Part shown: positions 63,946 to 64,000 of the stretch, in pieces
How the letters are laid out: each line of letters starts with the position of its first letter
Position numbering within the stretch: the first letter of the stretch is position 1
Source: Roseiarcus sp963822215
GTDB lineage: Bacteria > Pseudomonadota > Alphaproteobacteria > Rhizobiales > Beijerinckiaceae
Reading direction: 5' to 3'
DNA: 64,000 nt
Assembly (NCBI GenBank): GCA_963822215.1
Contig: CAWGGX010000004.1
Location: forward strand, 930,001-994,000
Program-made: the position numbers and the translations under genes
Notes under the pieces: generated by a model
What the model saw: the letters and a program-made list of their open reading frames with translations, nothing else
Databases searched by the model: none
Told to the model about the DNA's origin: nothing

Positions 63946-64000
63946 GCGGCGGCCGACCCGAAAACGAGCGTCAGCAGGCGCAGGAACCGTTCCGGCCCAG

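Overview
The window is high-GC (about two-thirds G+C by eye) bacterial DNA. The chain dnaK, dnaJ, a PmtA-like methyltransferase, pyrF, a DUF1330 gene and dapB, together with alphaproteobacterial sigma-32-like and REP-like signals, a GCG_CRPN-type small secreted protein and an EmrAB/TetR locus, points to an alphaproteobacterium of the order Hyphomicrobiales (Rhizobiales), most likely near Beijerinckiaceae/Methylocystaceae. That placement is inference from gene content; there is no rRNA or tRNA gene here to fix it.

Layout. 1-4.9 kb: an accessory operon of four overlapping genes (a coiled-coil protein, a BREX-type P-loop-less ATPase relative, a BrxD-like P-loop ATPase and a SNF2 helicase), read as a candidate mobile-element defence module whose helicase carries one in-frame stop directly after its Walker A motif. 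5.0-6.6 kb: a complete IS4-family element with an 11-bp target duplication. 6.7-16 kb: mostly core genes (envelope proteins, dnaKJ, pyrF, dapB, Bax-inhibitor-like). 16.2-17.5 kb: an IS630-family element with a perfect -1 slippery heptamer. 17.6-24.1 kb: a choloylglycine-hydrolase relative, an OprB-type porin, and emrAB with a divergent TetR and two palindromic operators. 24.2-26.0 kb: a dispersed repeat beside a solitary dcm-vsr pair. 26.1-37.1 kb: glk, ubiA-like, an adenylate cyclase, lhr, folC, phoU. 37.3-44.2 kb: a second accessory zone with an IS1380 remnant, a glycine/histidine/tyrosine repeat protein, a candidate polymorphic toxin/effector locus with duplicated fragments and a shared C-terminal tail, a papain-like protein, and a HicBA-type toxin-antitoxin pair. 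44.2-49.5 kb: RNase AS-like nuclease, flavin reductase, cobB and small envelope proteins. 49.7-55.8 kb: a tightly packed neutral-lipid cluster (SDR, two alpha/beta hydrolases, wax ester synthase/DGAT, acyl-CoA ligase). 56.1-62.1 kb: an operon of cysteine synthase, a group II PLP decarboxylase and a very large SAM-cyclase-ATPase-TPR regulator, all coupled by ATGA overlaps. 62.5-64 kb: a frameshifted esterase and a second copy of the dispersed repeat.

Several ordinary genes, including the expectedly essential pyrF, are broken by single-base indels, often in homopolymers. Part of this is therefore probably sequencing error rather than biology. The helicase stop is different in kind (a C-to-T type substitution). 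The two regions most worth following up are the 0.5-4.9 kb ATPase/helicase operon and the 38.5-43.7 kb effector-like locus with its shared tail domain.
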